A DNA stretch of 64,000 nt from Petrolisthes cinctipes (Eukaryota > Arthropoda > Malacostraca > Decapoda > Porcellanidae). The first letter of the stretch is position 1, and each line of letters starts with the position of its first letter. Where the stretch lies: positions 1 to 64,000 of the forward strand of contig JAWQEG010001420.1 in the NCBI GenBank assembly GCA_033782935.1, in the 5' to 3' direction. Below, piece by piece: positions 9,240-23,100 of the stretch. The notes under the pieces were generated by a model. That model was not told the origin of the DNA. It was given only the letters and a program-made list of their open reading frames with translations, and did not search any database. Made by a program: the position numbers and the translations under genes.

Positions 9240-12200
9240 TCGATATTTTAAGTGCCCAAAGTCAATATGTGCATGCATCTTCTGTACCCATTTCTATCCC
9301 AAATTCAGGCTTAAAACACCCGAAAATTCGATATTTTTGGGTCCCAGAAGCGATTTATACATGTCTACTCAGTGCTAGAATATTTTCAAAATAAAGGCCC
9401 AAAACATGCTGAAAATCGATATTTTATGTGTCCAAAGTCAATATAAGCATGCATCTTCAGTACCTGTTTATATCTCAAATTCATGCTCAAAACACCCGAA
9501 AATTCGATATAATTGGGTCCCAGAAACGATCTGTACATACCTACTCCTTGCTAGAAATTTTTCAAGATACAAACCCAAAACATGAACAAAATCGATATCT
9601 TAGGTGCAAAAAGTCGATATGTGCATGCATTTTTTTTTTTTTTTTTTTTTTTTCTATACCTCAACCTCGGGGCTATAGGCTATCAGTAGCCCGTGACTCT
9701 TGCGAGGCCCCGAGATTATTGGGTGTCGCACTTGATGAGACAGTGGAGCTCCGTGGTGATGGTACCGTAGCTTCTCTTCTGTCCCACTAGATGACGACAC
9801 CTTATTTATCCACTTCACTATATATACCCGTTTATATATGAAATTCAGGCTCAAAACATTCGAAAATTCGAAATTTTTTGGTCCCAGAACTAATCTGTAC
9901 ACACCTAGTCAGTGCTAGAATGTTTTCAAAATATAGGCTCAAAACATGGTAAAAATCGATATTGTAGGTGTACAAAGTCGATATGTGCATGCATATTCTG
10001 TACCCGTTTATATCCCAAATTCAGGCTTAAAACACCCGAAAAATCGATATTTTTGCTTCCCAGAAGCGATCTGTACATACCTACTCCTTGCAAGAATATT
10101 TTCAAGATACAGACCCAAATCATGCTCAAAACCGATATTATATGTGCAAAAAGTCGATACGTGTATGCATCTTTAGTACACGTTTATGTCTCAAATTCAG
10201 GCTCAAAACACCCGAAAATGCGATATTTTTGGCTGCCAGAAGCGATCTGTACATGCCTACTTAATGCTAGAATGTTTTCAAAATATAGGCCAAATACATG
10301 CTGAAAATTGATATTTTAGGTGTCCAAAGTCGATATGTGCACGCATCTTCTGTCCCCGTTTATATCCCAAATTCAGGCTCAAAAAACCCGAAAATTTGAT
10401 ATTTTTGGGTCCCAGGAGCGATCTGTCCATGCCTACTCAATGCTAGAATATTTTCAAAATACAGGCCAAATACATGCTGAAAATTGATATTTTAAGTGCC
10501 CAAAGTCGATATGTTCATGCATCTTCAGTACCCGTTTATATCTCAAATTCAGGCTAAAAAAAGATGAAAATTCGATATTTTTGCGTCCCAAAAGCAATCT
10601 GTACATGCCTACTCAGTAATAGAATGTTTTCAAAATACAGGCCCAAAACATGTTGAAAATCGATATTTTAGGTGCCCAAAGTCGATATGTGCATGTATCT
10701 TCTGTACCCGTTTACATCTCAAATTCAGGATCAAAACACCTGAAAATTCGATATTTATGGGTCCCAGAAGCGATCTGTACATGCCTACTCAATGTTAGAA
10801 TATTTTCAAAGTGCAGGCAAAAAAACAACTTGAAAATCGATATTTTAGGTGCCCAAAATCGATATGTGCATGCATCTTCAGTACCCGTTTATATCCCAAA
10901 TTCAGGCTCAAAACACCCGAAAATTCGATATTTTTGGATCCCAGAAGCGAGCTGTACATGCCTACTCCATGTTGGAGTATTTTCAAAATACAGGCCCAAA
11001 ACATGCTGAAAATCGATATTTTAGGTGCTCAAAGTCAATATGTGCATGCATCTTCTGTGCCCGTTTATATATCAAATTCAGGCTCAAAACAACCGAAAAT
11101 TCGATATATTTGGTTCCCATAAGCGATCTGTACATGCCTAATCCGTGTTAAAGTATTTTCAAAGTACAGGCCCAAAACATGCTGAAATTCGATATTTTAT
11201 GTGCCCTTAGTCAATACGAGTATGCATCTTCTGTTTCAGTTTATATCCCAAATTCTGGCTCAAAACTCCCGAATATTCGATTTTATTTTGGCCCAGAACC
11301 GATCTGTACATGCTTACTCCTTGCTAGAATTTTTTCAAGATACAGACCCAAAACATGCTCAAAATCGATATTTTAGGTGCAAAAAGTCAATATGTGCATG
11401 CATCTTCTGCACTCGTTTATATCCCAAATGCAACCTCAAACACCCTAAAATTCGATATTTTTGGGTCCCAGAAGCGATCTGTACATGCCTAATCAGTGCT
11501 AGAATGTTTTCAAAATATAGGCTCAAAACATGCTAAAAATCTATATTTTAAGTGTCCAAAGTCGATATGTGCATGCATCTTCTGTACCCGTTTATACCTC
11601 AAATTCAGGCTCAAAACACCCGAAAATTCGATATTTTTGGGTCCCTGAAGCGATCTGTACATGCCTACTCAGTGCTAGAATATTTTCAAAATATAGGCCC
11701 AAAACATGCTAAAAATCGATATTTTAGGTGCCCAAAGTCGATATCTCAAATCCAGGCACAAAACACCCGTAAATTCGATATTTCGGGGTCCCAGAAGCGA
11801 TCTATACATACCTACTCCGTGTTAGAGTATTTTAAAAATACAGGCCCAAAACATACTGAAAATCGATCTTTTAGGTGCCCAAAAGTCGATATGTGCATGC
11901 ATCTTCTGTACCCGCTTATATCCCAAATTTAACCTTAAAACACCCGAAAATTCGATATTTTTGGGTCCCAGAAGCGATCTGTACATGCCTACTCAGTGCT
12001 AGAATGTTTTCAAAATACAGGCCCAAAACATGCTAAAAATCGATATTTTAAGTGTCCTAAGTCGATATGTGCATGAATCTTCTGTACCCATTTTTATCTC
12101 AAATTCAGGCTCCAAACACCCGAATATTCGATATTTTGGGGTCCCAGAAGCGATCTGTACATACTTACCTAGATACAGGCCCAAAACATGCTGAAAATCG

Positions 12201-12853
12201 ATATTTTAGGTGCCTAAAGTCAATATGTGTATGCATCTTCTGCACCCGTTTATATCCCAAATTCAACCTCAAACACCCGAAAATTCGATATTTTTTGGTC
12301 ACAGAAGCGATCTGTACATGCCTAATCAGTGCTAGAATGTTTTCAAAATATAGGCTCAAAACATGCTAAAAATCTATATTTTAAGTGTCCAAAGTCGATA
12401 TGTGCATGCATCTTCTGTACCCGTTTATACCTCAAATTCAGGCTCCAAACACCGGAAAATTCGATATTTTTGGGTCCCTGAAGCGATCTGTACATGCCTA
12501 CTCAGTGCTAGAATATTTTCAAAATATAGGCTCAAAACATGTTAAAATTCGATATTTTAGGTGCCCAAAGTCGATATCTCAAATTCAGGCACAAAACACC
12601 CGAAAATTCGATATTTGGGGGTCCCAGAAGCGATCTGTACATGCCTATTCAGATACAGGCCCAAAACATGCTGAAAATCGATATTATTGGTGCCCAAAGT
12701 CAATATGTGTATGCATCTTCTGTACCCGTTTATATCTCAAATTCAATCTCCAAACACCCGAAAATTCGATATTTTGGGGTCCCAGAAGCGATCTGTACAT
12801 GCCTACTCAGTACTAGATTGTTTTCAAAATATAGGCTCAAAACATGCTAAAAA
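9240..12853. repeat. 3.6-kb higher-order unit, copy B
   Basis: 3615 bp from copy C in phase and almost identical to it. I saw only a handful of base differences when comparing the two line by line. It shares with C, and not with A or D, the CCACTTCAC variant in the insertion and a converted patch at about 10291-10310. Confidence 0.88.
9630..9825 (-). mobile_element. SINE-like insertion, copy 2 (in higher-order unit B)
   Basis: Same insertion at the same monomer position as copy 1, with an uninterrupted T-tract of 24. It carries CCACTTCAC where copies 1 and 4 have CCACGTCAC. Identical junctions show that it spread by satellite amplification and not by new transposition. Confidence 0.72.
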
Positions 12854-15800
12854 TCGATATTTTAAGTGCCCAAAGTCAATATGTGCATGCATCTTCTGTA
12901 CCCATTTCTATCCCAAATTCAGGCTTAAAACACCCGAAAATTCGATATTTTTGGGTCCCAGAAGCGATTTATACATGTCTACTCAGTGCTAGAATATTTT
13001 CAAAATAAAGGCCCAAAACATGCTGAAAATCGATATTTTATGTGTCCAAAGTCAATATAGGCATGCATCTTCAGTACCTGTTTATATCTCAAATTCATGC
13101 TCAAAACACCCGAAAATTCGATATAATTGGGTCCCAGAAACGATCTGTACATACCTACTCCTTGCTAGAAATTTTTCAAGATACAAACCCAAAACATGAA
13201 CAAAATCGATATCTTAGGTGCAAAAAGTCGATATGTGCATGCATTTTTTTTTTTTTTTTTTTTTTTTTCTATACCTCAACCTCGGGGCTATAGGCTATCA
13301 GTAGCCCGTGACTCTTGCGAGGCCCCGAGATTATTGGGTGTCGCACTTGATGAGACAGTGGAGCTCCGTGGTGATGGTACCGTAGCTTCTCTTCTGTCCC
13401 ACTAGATGACGACACCTTATTTATCCACTTCACTATATATACCCGTTTATATATGAAATTCAGGCTCAAAACATTCGAAAATTCGAAATTTTTTGGTCCC
13501 AGAACTAATCTGTACACACCTAGTCAGTGCTAGAATGTTTTCAAAATATAGGCTCAAAACATGGTAAAAATCGATATTGTAGGTGTACAAAGTCGATATG
13601 TGCATGCATATTCTGTACCCGTTTATATCCCAAATTCAGGCTTAAAACACCCGAAAAATCGATATTTTTGCTTCCCAGAAGCGATCTGTACATACCTACT
13701 CCTTGCAAGAATATTTTCAAGATACAGACCCAAATCATGCTCAAAACCGATATTATATGTGCAAAAAGTCGATACGTGTATGCATCTTTAGTACACGTTT
13801 ATGTCTCAAATTCAGGCTCAAAACACCCGAAAATGCGATATTTTTGGCTGCCAGAAGCGATCTGTACATGCCTACTTAATGCTAGAATGTTTTCAAAATA
13901 TAGGCCAAATACATGCTGAAAATTGATATTTTAGGTGTCCAAAGTCGATATGTGCACGCATCTTCTGTCCCCGTTTATATCCCAAATTCAGGCTCAAAAA
14001 ACCCGAAAATTTGATATTTTTGGGTCCCAGGAGCGATCTGTCCATGCCTACTCAATGCTAGAATATTTTCAAAATACAGGCCAAATACATGCTGAAAATT
14101 GATATTTTAAGTGCCCAAAGTCGATATGTTCATGCATCTTCAGTACCCGTTTATATCTCAAATTCAGGCTAAAAAAAGATGAAAATTCGATATTTTTGCG
14201 TCCCAAAAGCAATCTGTACATGCCTACTCAGTAATAGAATGTTTTCAAAATACAGGCCCAAAACATGTTGAAAATCGATATTTTAGGTGCCCAAAGTCGA
14301 TATGTGCATGTATCTTCTGTACCCGTTTACATCTCAAATTCAGGATCAAAACACCTGAAAATTCGATATTTATGGGTCCCAGAAGCGATCTGTACATGCC
14401 TACTCAATGTTAGAATATTTTCAAAGTGCAGGCAAAAAAACAACTTGAAAATCGATATTTTAGGTGCCCAAAATCGATATGTGCATGCATCTTCAGTACC
14501 CGTTTATATCCCAAATTCAGGCTCAAAACACCCGAAAATTCGATATTTTTGGATCCCAGAAGCGAGCTGTACATGCCTACTCCATGTTGGAGTATTTTCA
14601 AAATACAGGCCCAAAACATGCTGAAAATCGATATTTTAGGTGCTCAAAGTCAATATGTGCATGCATCTTCTGTGCCCGTTTATATATCAAATTCAGGCTC
14701 AAAACAACCGAAAATTCGATATATTTGGTTCCCATAAGCGATCTGTACATGCCTAATCCGTGTTAAAGTATTTTCAAAGTACAGGCCCAAAACATGCTGA
14801 AATTCGATATTTTATGTGCCCTTAGTCAATACGAGTATGCATCTTCTGTTTCAGTTTATATCCCAAATTCTGGCTCAAAACTCCCGAATATTCGATTTTA
14901 TTTTGGCCCAGAACCGATCTGTACATGCTTACTCCTTGCTAGAATTTTTTCAAGATACAGACCCAAAACATGCTCAAAATCGATATTTTAGGTGCAAAAA
15001 GTCAATATGTGCATGCATCTTCTGCACTCGTTTATATCCCAAATGCAACCTCAAACACCCTAAAATTCGATATTTTTGGGTCCCAGAAGCGATCTGTACA
15101 TGCCTAATCAGTGCTAGAATGTTTTCAAAATATAGGCTCAAAACATGCTAAAAATCTATATTTTAAGTGTCCAAAGTCGATATGTGCATGCATCTTCTGT
15201 ACCCGTTTATACCTCAAATTCAGGCTCAAAACACCCGAAAATTCGATATTTTTGGGTCCCTGAAGCGATCTGTACATGCCTACTCAGTGCTAGAATATTT
15301 TCAAAATATAGGCCCAAAACATGCTAAAAATCGATATTTTAGGTGCCCAAAGTCGATATCTCAAATCCAGGCACAAAACACCCGTAAATTCGATATTTCG
15401 GGCTCCCAGAAGCGATCTATACATACCTACTCCGTGTTAGAGTATTTTAAAAATACAGGCCCAAAACATACTGAAAATCGATCTTTTAGGTGCCCAAAAG
15501 TCGATATGTGCATGCATCTTCTGTACCCGCTTATATCCCAAATTTAACCTTAAAACACCCGAAAATTCGATATTTTTGGGTCCCAGAAGCGATCTGTACA
15601 TGCCTACTCAGTGCTAGAATGTTTTCAAAATACAGGCCCAAAACATGCTAAAAATCGATATTTTAAGTGTCCTAAGTCGATATGTGCATGAATCTTCTGT
15701 ACCCATTTTTATCTCAAATTCAGGCTCCAAACACCCGAATATTCGATATTTTGGGGTCCCAGAAGCGATCTGTACATACTTACCTAGATACAGGCCCAAA

Positions 15801-16468
15801 ACATGCTGAAAATCGATATTTTAGGTGCCTAAAGTCAATATGTGTATGCATCTTCTGCACCCGTTTATATCCCAAATTCAACCTCAAACACCCGAAAATT
15901 CGATATTTTTTGGTCACAGAAGCGATCTGTACATGCCTAATCAGTGCTAGAATGTTTTCAAAATATAGGCTCAAAACATGCTAAAAATCTATATTTTAAG
16001 TGTCCAAAGTCGATATGTGCATGCATCTTCTGTACCCGTTTATACCTCAAATTCAGGCTCCAAACACCGGAAAATTCGATATTTTTGGGTCCCTGAAGCG
16101 ATCTGTACATGCCTACTCAGTGCTAGAATATTTTCAAAATATAGGCTCAAAACATGTTAAAATTCGATATTTTAGGTGCCCAAAGTCGATATCTCAAATT
16201 CAGGCACAAAACACCCGAAAATTCGATATTTGGGGGTCCCAGAAGCGATCTGTACATGCCTATTCAGATACAGGCCCAAAACATGCTGAAAATCGATATT
16301 ATTGGTGCCCAAAGTCAATATGTGTATGCATCTTCTGTACCCGTTTATATCTCAAATTCCATCTCCAAACACCCGAAAATTCGATATTATGGGGTCCCAG
16401 AAGCGATCTGTACATGCCTACTCAGTACTAGATTGTTTTCAAAATATAGGCTCAAAACATGCTAAAAA
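12854..16468. repeat. 3.6-kb higher-order unit, copy C
   Basis: Near-duplicate of copy B. Differences seen include GGGCTCC versus GGGGTCC near 15402 and small changes near 16360-16390. The high similarity means either a very recent duplication or an assembly artefact. Confidence 0.88.
13244..13440 (-). mobile_element. SINE-like insertion, copy 3 (in higher-order unit C)
   Basis: Matches copy 2, including CCACTTCAC. The T-tract is 25 long. Confidence 0.72.
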
Positions 16469-16856
16469 TCGATATTTTAAGTGCCCAAAGTCAATATGTG
16501 CATGCATCTTCTGTACCCATTTCTATCCCAAATTCAGGCTCAAAACACCCGAAAATTCGATATTTTTGGGTTCCAGAAGCGATTTATACATGTCTACTCA
16601 GTGCTAGAATATTTTCAAAATAAAGGCCCAAAACATGCTGAAAATCGATATTTTATGTGTCCAAAGTCAATATAAGCATGCATCTTCAGTACCTGTTTAT
16701 ATCTCAAATTCATGCTCAAAACACCCGAAAATTCGATATATTTGGGTCCCAGAAACGATCTGTACATACCTACTCCTTGCTAGAAATTTTTCAAGATACA
16801 AACCCAAAACATGAACAAAATCGATATCTTAGGTGCAAAAAGTCGATATGTGCATG

Positions 16857-16887
<31 letters not shown>

Positions 16888-19800
16888 CTATACATCAACC
16901 TCGGGGCTATAGGCTATCAGTAGCCCGTGACTCTTGCGAGGCCCCGAGATTATTGGGTGTCGCACTTGATGAGACAGTGGAGCTCCGTGGTGATGGTACC
17001 GTAACTTCTCTTCTGTCCCACTAGATGACGACACCTTATTTATCCACGTCACTATATATACCCGTTTATATATGAAATTCAGGCTCAAAACATTCGAAAA
17101 TTCGATATTTTTTGGTCCCAGAACTAATCTGTACACACCTAGTCAGTGCTAGAATGTTTTCAAAATATAGGCTCAAAACATGGTAAAAATCGATATTGTA
17201 GGTGTACAAAGTCGATATGTGCATGCATATTCTGTACACGTTTATATCCCAAATTCAGGCTTAAAACACCCGAAAAATCGATATTTTTGCTTCCCAGAAG
17301 CGATATGTACATACCTACTCCTTGCAAGAATATTTTCAAGATACAGACCCAAATCATGCTCAAAATCGATATTATATGTGCAAAAAGTCGATACGTGTAT
17401 GCATCTTTAGTACACGTTTATATCTCAAATTCAGGCTCAAAACACCCGAAAATGCGATATTTTTGGCTGCCAGAAGCGATCTGTACATGCCTACTTAATG
17501 CTAGAATGTTTTCAAAATATAGTCTCAAAACATGCTAAAAATCGATATTTTAGGTGTCCAAAGTCGATATGTGCACGCATCTTCTGTTCCCGTTTATATC
17601 CCAAATTCAGGCTCAAAAAACCCGAAAATTTGATATTTTTGGGTCCCAGAAGCGATCTGTCCATGCCTACTCAATGCTAGAATATTTTCAAAATACAGGC
17701 CAAATACATGCTGAAAATTGATATTTTAGGTGCCCAAAGTCGATATGTTCAGGCATCTTCAGTACCCGTTTATATCTCAAATTCAGGCTAAAAAAAGATG
17801 AAAATTCGATATTTTTGCGTCCCAAAAGCAATCTGTACATGCCTACTCAGTAATAGAATGTTTTCAAAATACAGGCCCAAAACATGTTGAAAATCGATAT
17901 TTTAGGTGCCCAAAGTCGATATGTGCATGTATCTTCTGTACCCGTTTACATCTCAAATTCAGGATCAAAACACCTGAAAATTCGATATTTATGGGTCCCA
18001 GAAGCGATCTGTACATGCCTACTCAATGGTAGAATATTTTCAAAGTGCAGGCAAAAAAACAACTTGAAAATCGATATTTTAGCTGCCCAAAATCGATATG
18101 TGCATGCATCTTCAGTACCCGTTTATATCTTAAATTCAGGCTCAAAACACCCGAAAATTCGATATTTTTGGATCCCAGAAGCGATCTGTACATGCCTACT
18201 CCATGTTAGAGTATTTTCAAAATACAGGCCCAAAACATGCTGAAAATCGATATTTTAGGTTCCCAATGTCAATATGTGCATGCATCTTCTGTACCCGTTT
18301 ATATATCAAATTCAGGCTCAAAACAACCGAAAATTCGATATATTTGGTTCCCATAAGCGATCTGTACATGCCTAATCCGTGTTAGAGTATTTTCAAAGTA
18401 CAGGCCCAAAACATGCTGAAATTCGATATTTTATGTGCCCTAAGTCAATACGAGTATGCATCTTCTGTTTCAGTTTATATCCCAAATTCTAGCTCAAAAC
18501 TCCCGAATATTCGATTTTATTTTGGCCCAGAACCGATCTGTACATGCTTACTCCTTGCTAGAATTTTTTCAAGATACAGACCCAAAACATGCTCAAAATC
18601 GATATTTTAGGTGCAAAAAGTCAATATGTGCATGCATCTTCTGCACTCGTTTATATCCCAAATTCAACCTCAAACACCCTAAAATTCGATATTTTTGGGT
18701 CCCAGAAGCGATCTGTACATGCCTAATCAGTGCTAGAATGTGTTCAAAATATAGGCTCAAAACATGCTAAAAATCTATATTTTAAGTGTCCAAAGTCGAT
18801 ATGTGCATGCATCTTCTGTACCCGTTTATACCTCAAATTCAGGCTCAAAACACCCGAAAATTCGATATTTTTGGGTCCCTGTAGCGATCTGTACATGCCT
18901 ACTCAGTGCTAGAATATTTTCAAAATATAGGCCCAAAACATGCTAAAAATCGATATTTTAGGTGCCCAAAGTCGATATCTCAAATCCAGGCACAAAACAC
19001 CCGAAAATTCGATATCTTGGGGTCCCAGAAGCGATCTATACATACCTACTACGTGTTAGAGTATTTTAAAAATACAGGCCCAAAACATACTGAAAATCGA
19101 TCTTTTAGGTGCCCAAAAGTCGATATGTGCATGCATCTTCTGTACCCGCTTATATCCCAAATTTAACCTTAAAACACCCGAAAATTCGATATTTTTGGGT
19201 CCCAGAAGCGATCTGTACATGCCTACTCAGTGCTAGAATGTTTTCAAAATACAGGCCCAAAACATGCTAAAAATCGATATTTTAAGTGTCCTAAGTCGAT
19301 ATGTGCATGAATCTTCTGTACCCATTTTTATCTCAAATTCAGGCTCCAAACACCCGAATATTCGATATTTTGGGGTCCCAGAAGCGATCTGTACATACCT
19401 ACCTAGATACAGGCCCAAAACATGCTGAAAATCGATATTTTAGGTGCCTAAAGTCAATATGTGTATGCATCTTCTGCACCCGTTTATATCCCAAATTCAA
19501 CCTCAAACACCCGAAAATTCGATATTTTTTGGTCACAGAAGCGATCTGTACATGCCTAATCAGTGCTAGAATGTTTTCAAAATATAGGCTCAAAACATGC
19601 TAAAAATCTATATTTTAAGTGTCCAAAGTCGATATGTGCATGCATCTTCTGTACCCGTTTATACCTCAAATTAAGGCTCCAAACACCGGAAAATTCGATA
19701 TTTTTGGGTCCCTGAAGCGATCTGTACATGCCTACTCAGTGCTAGAATATTTTCAAAATATAGGCTCAAAACATGCTAAAATTCGATATTTTAGGTGCCC

Positions 19801-20110
19801 AAAGTCGATATCTCAAATTCAGGCACAAAACACCCGAAAATTCGATATTTGGGGGTCTCAGAAGCGATCTGTACATGCCTACTCAGATACAGGCCCAAAA
19901 CATGCTGAAAATCGATATTATTGGTGCCCAAAGTCAATATGTGTATGCATCTTCTGTACCCGTTTATATCTCAAATTCAATCTCCAAACACCCGAAAATT
20001 CGATATTTTTGGGTCCCAGAAGCGATCTGTACATGCCTACTCAGTACTAGATTGTTTTCAAAATATAGGCTCAAAACATGCTAAAAATCGATATTTTAAG
20101 TGCCCAAAGT
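16469..20110. repeat. 3.6-kb higher-order unit, copy D, passing into the 990-bp family
   Basis: Follows the same monomer order as A-C to about 20110 and then departs. Its last 900 bp or so are also the first copy of the 990-bp higher-order unit, so the two families overlap. The insertion copy has the longest T-tract (29) and private changes (TACATCAACC, CCGTAACTT). Confidence 0.85.
16859..17059 (-). mobile_element. SINE-like insertion, copy 4 (in higher-order unit D)
   Basis: T-tract of 29. Shares CCACGTCAC with copy 1 and has two private changes near 16894 and in CCGTAACTT. The flanking satellite is the same as in copies 1-3. Confidence 0.72.
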
Positions 20111-23100
20111 CAATATGTGCATGCATCTTATGTACCCGTTTATATCCCAAATTCAGGCTCAAAACACTCGAAAATTCGATGTTTTGGGGTCCCAGAAGCG
20201 ATCTGTACATGCCTACTCAGTGCTAGAATGTTTTCAAAATACAGGCCCAAAACATGCTAAAAATCGATATTTTAAGTGTCCTAAGTCGATATGTGCATGC
20301 ATCTTCTGTACCAATTTTTATCTCAAATTCAGGCTCCAAACACCCGAATATTCGATATTTTGGGGTCTCAGAAGCGATCTGTACATACCTACCTAGATAC
20401 GGGCCCAAAACATGCTGAAAATCGATATTTTAGGTGCCTAAAGTCAATATGTGCATGCATCTTCTGCACCCGTTTATATCCCAAATTCAAATTCAAACAC
20501 CCGAAAATTCGATATTTTTGGGTCACAGAAGCGATCTGTACATGCCTAATCAGTGCTAGAATGTTTTCAAAATATAGGCTCAAAACATGCTAAAAATCTA
20601 TATTTTAAGTGTCCAAAGTCGATATGTGCATGCATTTTCTGTACCCGTTTATACCTCAAATTCAGGCTCCAAACACAAGAAAATTCGATATTTTGGGGTC
20701 CCTGAAGGGATCTGTACATGCCTACTCAGTGCTAGAATATTTTCAAAATATTGGCTCAAAACATGCTAAAATTCGATATTTTAGGTGCCCAAAGTCGATA
20801 TCTCAAATTCAGGCACAAAACACACGAAAATTCTATATTTTGGGGTCCCAGAAGCGATCTGTAAATGCCTACTCAGATACAGGCCCAAAACATGCTGAAA
20901 ATCGATATTATTGGTGCCCAAAGTCAATATGTGTATGCATCTTCTGTGCCCGTTTATATCTCAAATTCCATCTCCAAACACCCGAAAATTCGATATTTTG
21001 GGGTCCCAGAAGCGATCTGTACATGCCTACTCAGTACTAGATTGTTTTCAAAATATAGGCTCAAAACATGTTAAAAATCGATATTTTAAGTGTCCAAAGT
21101 CGATATGTGCATGCATCTTATGTACCCGTTTATATCTCAAATTCAGGCTCAAAACACTCGAAAATTCGATGTTTTGGGGTCCCAGAAGCGATCTGTACAT
21201 GCCTACTCAGTGCTAGAATGTTTTCAAAATACAGGCCCAAAACATGCTAAAAATCGATATTTTAAGTGTCCTAAGTCGATATGTGCATGCATCTTCTGTA
21301 CCCATTTTTATCTCAAATTCAGGCTCCAAACACCCGAAAATTCGATATTTTGGGGTCTCAGAAGCGATCTGTACATACCTACCTAGATACAGGCCCAAAA
21401 CATGCTGAAAGTCGATATTTTAGGTGCCTAAAGTCAATATGTGTATGCATCTTCTGCACCCGTTTATATCCCAAATTCAACCTCAAACACCCGAAAATTC
21501 GATATTTTTTGGTCACAGAAGCGATCTGTACATGCCTAATCAGTGCTAGAATGTTTTCAAAATATAGGCTCAAAACATGCTAAAAATCTATATTTTAAGT
21601 GTCCAAAGTCGATATGTGCATGCATCTTCTGTACCCGTTTATACCTCAAATTAAGGCTCCAAACACCGGAAAATTCGATATTTTTGGGTCCCTGAAGCGA
21701 TCTGTACATGCCTACTCAGTGCTAGAATATTTTCAAAATATAGGCTCAAAACATGCTAAAATTCGATATTTTAGGTGCCCAAAGTCGATATCTCAAATTC
21801 AGGCACAAAACACCCGAAAATTCGATATTTGGGGGTCCCAGAAGCGATCTGTACATGCCTACTCAGATACAGGCCCAAAACATGCTGAAAATCGATATTA
21901 TTGGTGCCCAAAGTCAATATGTGTATGCATCTTCTGTACCCGTTTATATCTCAAATTCAATCTCCAAACACCCGAAAATTCGATATTTTTGGGTCCCAGA
22001 AGCGATCTGTACATGCCTACTCAGTACTAGATTGTTTTCAAAATATAGGCTCAAAACATGCTAAAAATCGATATTTTAAGTGCCCAAAGTCAATATGTGC
22101 ATGCATCTTATGTACCCGTTTATATCTCAAATTCAGGCTCAAAACACTCGAAAATTCGATGTTTTGGGGTCCCAGAAGCGATCTGTACATGCCTACTCAA
22201 TGCTAGAATGTTTTCAAAATACAGGCCCAAAACATGCTAAAAATCGATATTTTAAGTGTCCTAAGTCGATATGTGCATGCATCTTCTGTACCCATTTTTA
22301 TCTCAAAATCAGGCTCCAAACACCCGAAAATTCGATATTTTGGGGTCTCAGAAGCGATCTGTACATACCTACCTAGATACAGGCCCAAAACATGCTGAAA
22401 GTCGATATTTTAGGTGCCTAAAGTCAATATGTGTATGCATCTTCTGCACCCGTTTATATCCCAAATTCAACCTCAAACACCCGAAAATTCGATATTTTTT
22501 GGTCACAGAAGCGATCTGTACATGCCTAATCAGTGCTAGAATGTTTTCAAAATATAGGCTCAAAACATGCTAAAAATCTATATTTTAAGTGTCCAAAGTC
22601 GATATGTGCATGCATCTTCTGTACCCGTTTATACCTCAAATTAAGGCTCCAAACACCGGAAAATTCGATATTTTTGGGTCCCTGAAGCGATCTGTACATG
22701 CCTACTCAGTGCTAGAATATTTTCAAAATATAGGCTCAAAACATGCTAAAATTCGATATTTTAGGTGCCCAAAGTCGATATCTCAAATTCAGGCACAAAA
22801 CACCCGAAAATTCGATATTTGGGGGTCTCAGAAGCGATCTGTACATGCCTACTCAGATACAGGCCCAAAACATGCTGAAATTCGATATTATTGGTGCCCA
22901 AAGTCAATATGTGTATGCATCTTCTGTACCCGTTTATATCTCAAATTCAATCTCCAAACACCCGAAAATTCGATATTTTTGGGTCCCAGAAGCGATCTGT
23001 ACATGCCTACTCAGTACTAGATTGTTTTCAAAATATAGGCTCAAAACATGCTAAAAATCGATATTTTAAGTGCCCAAAGTCAATATGTGCATGCATCTTA

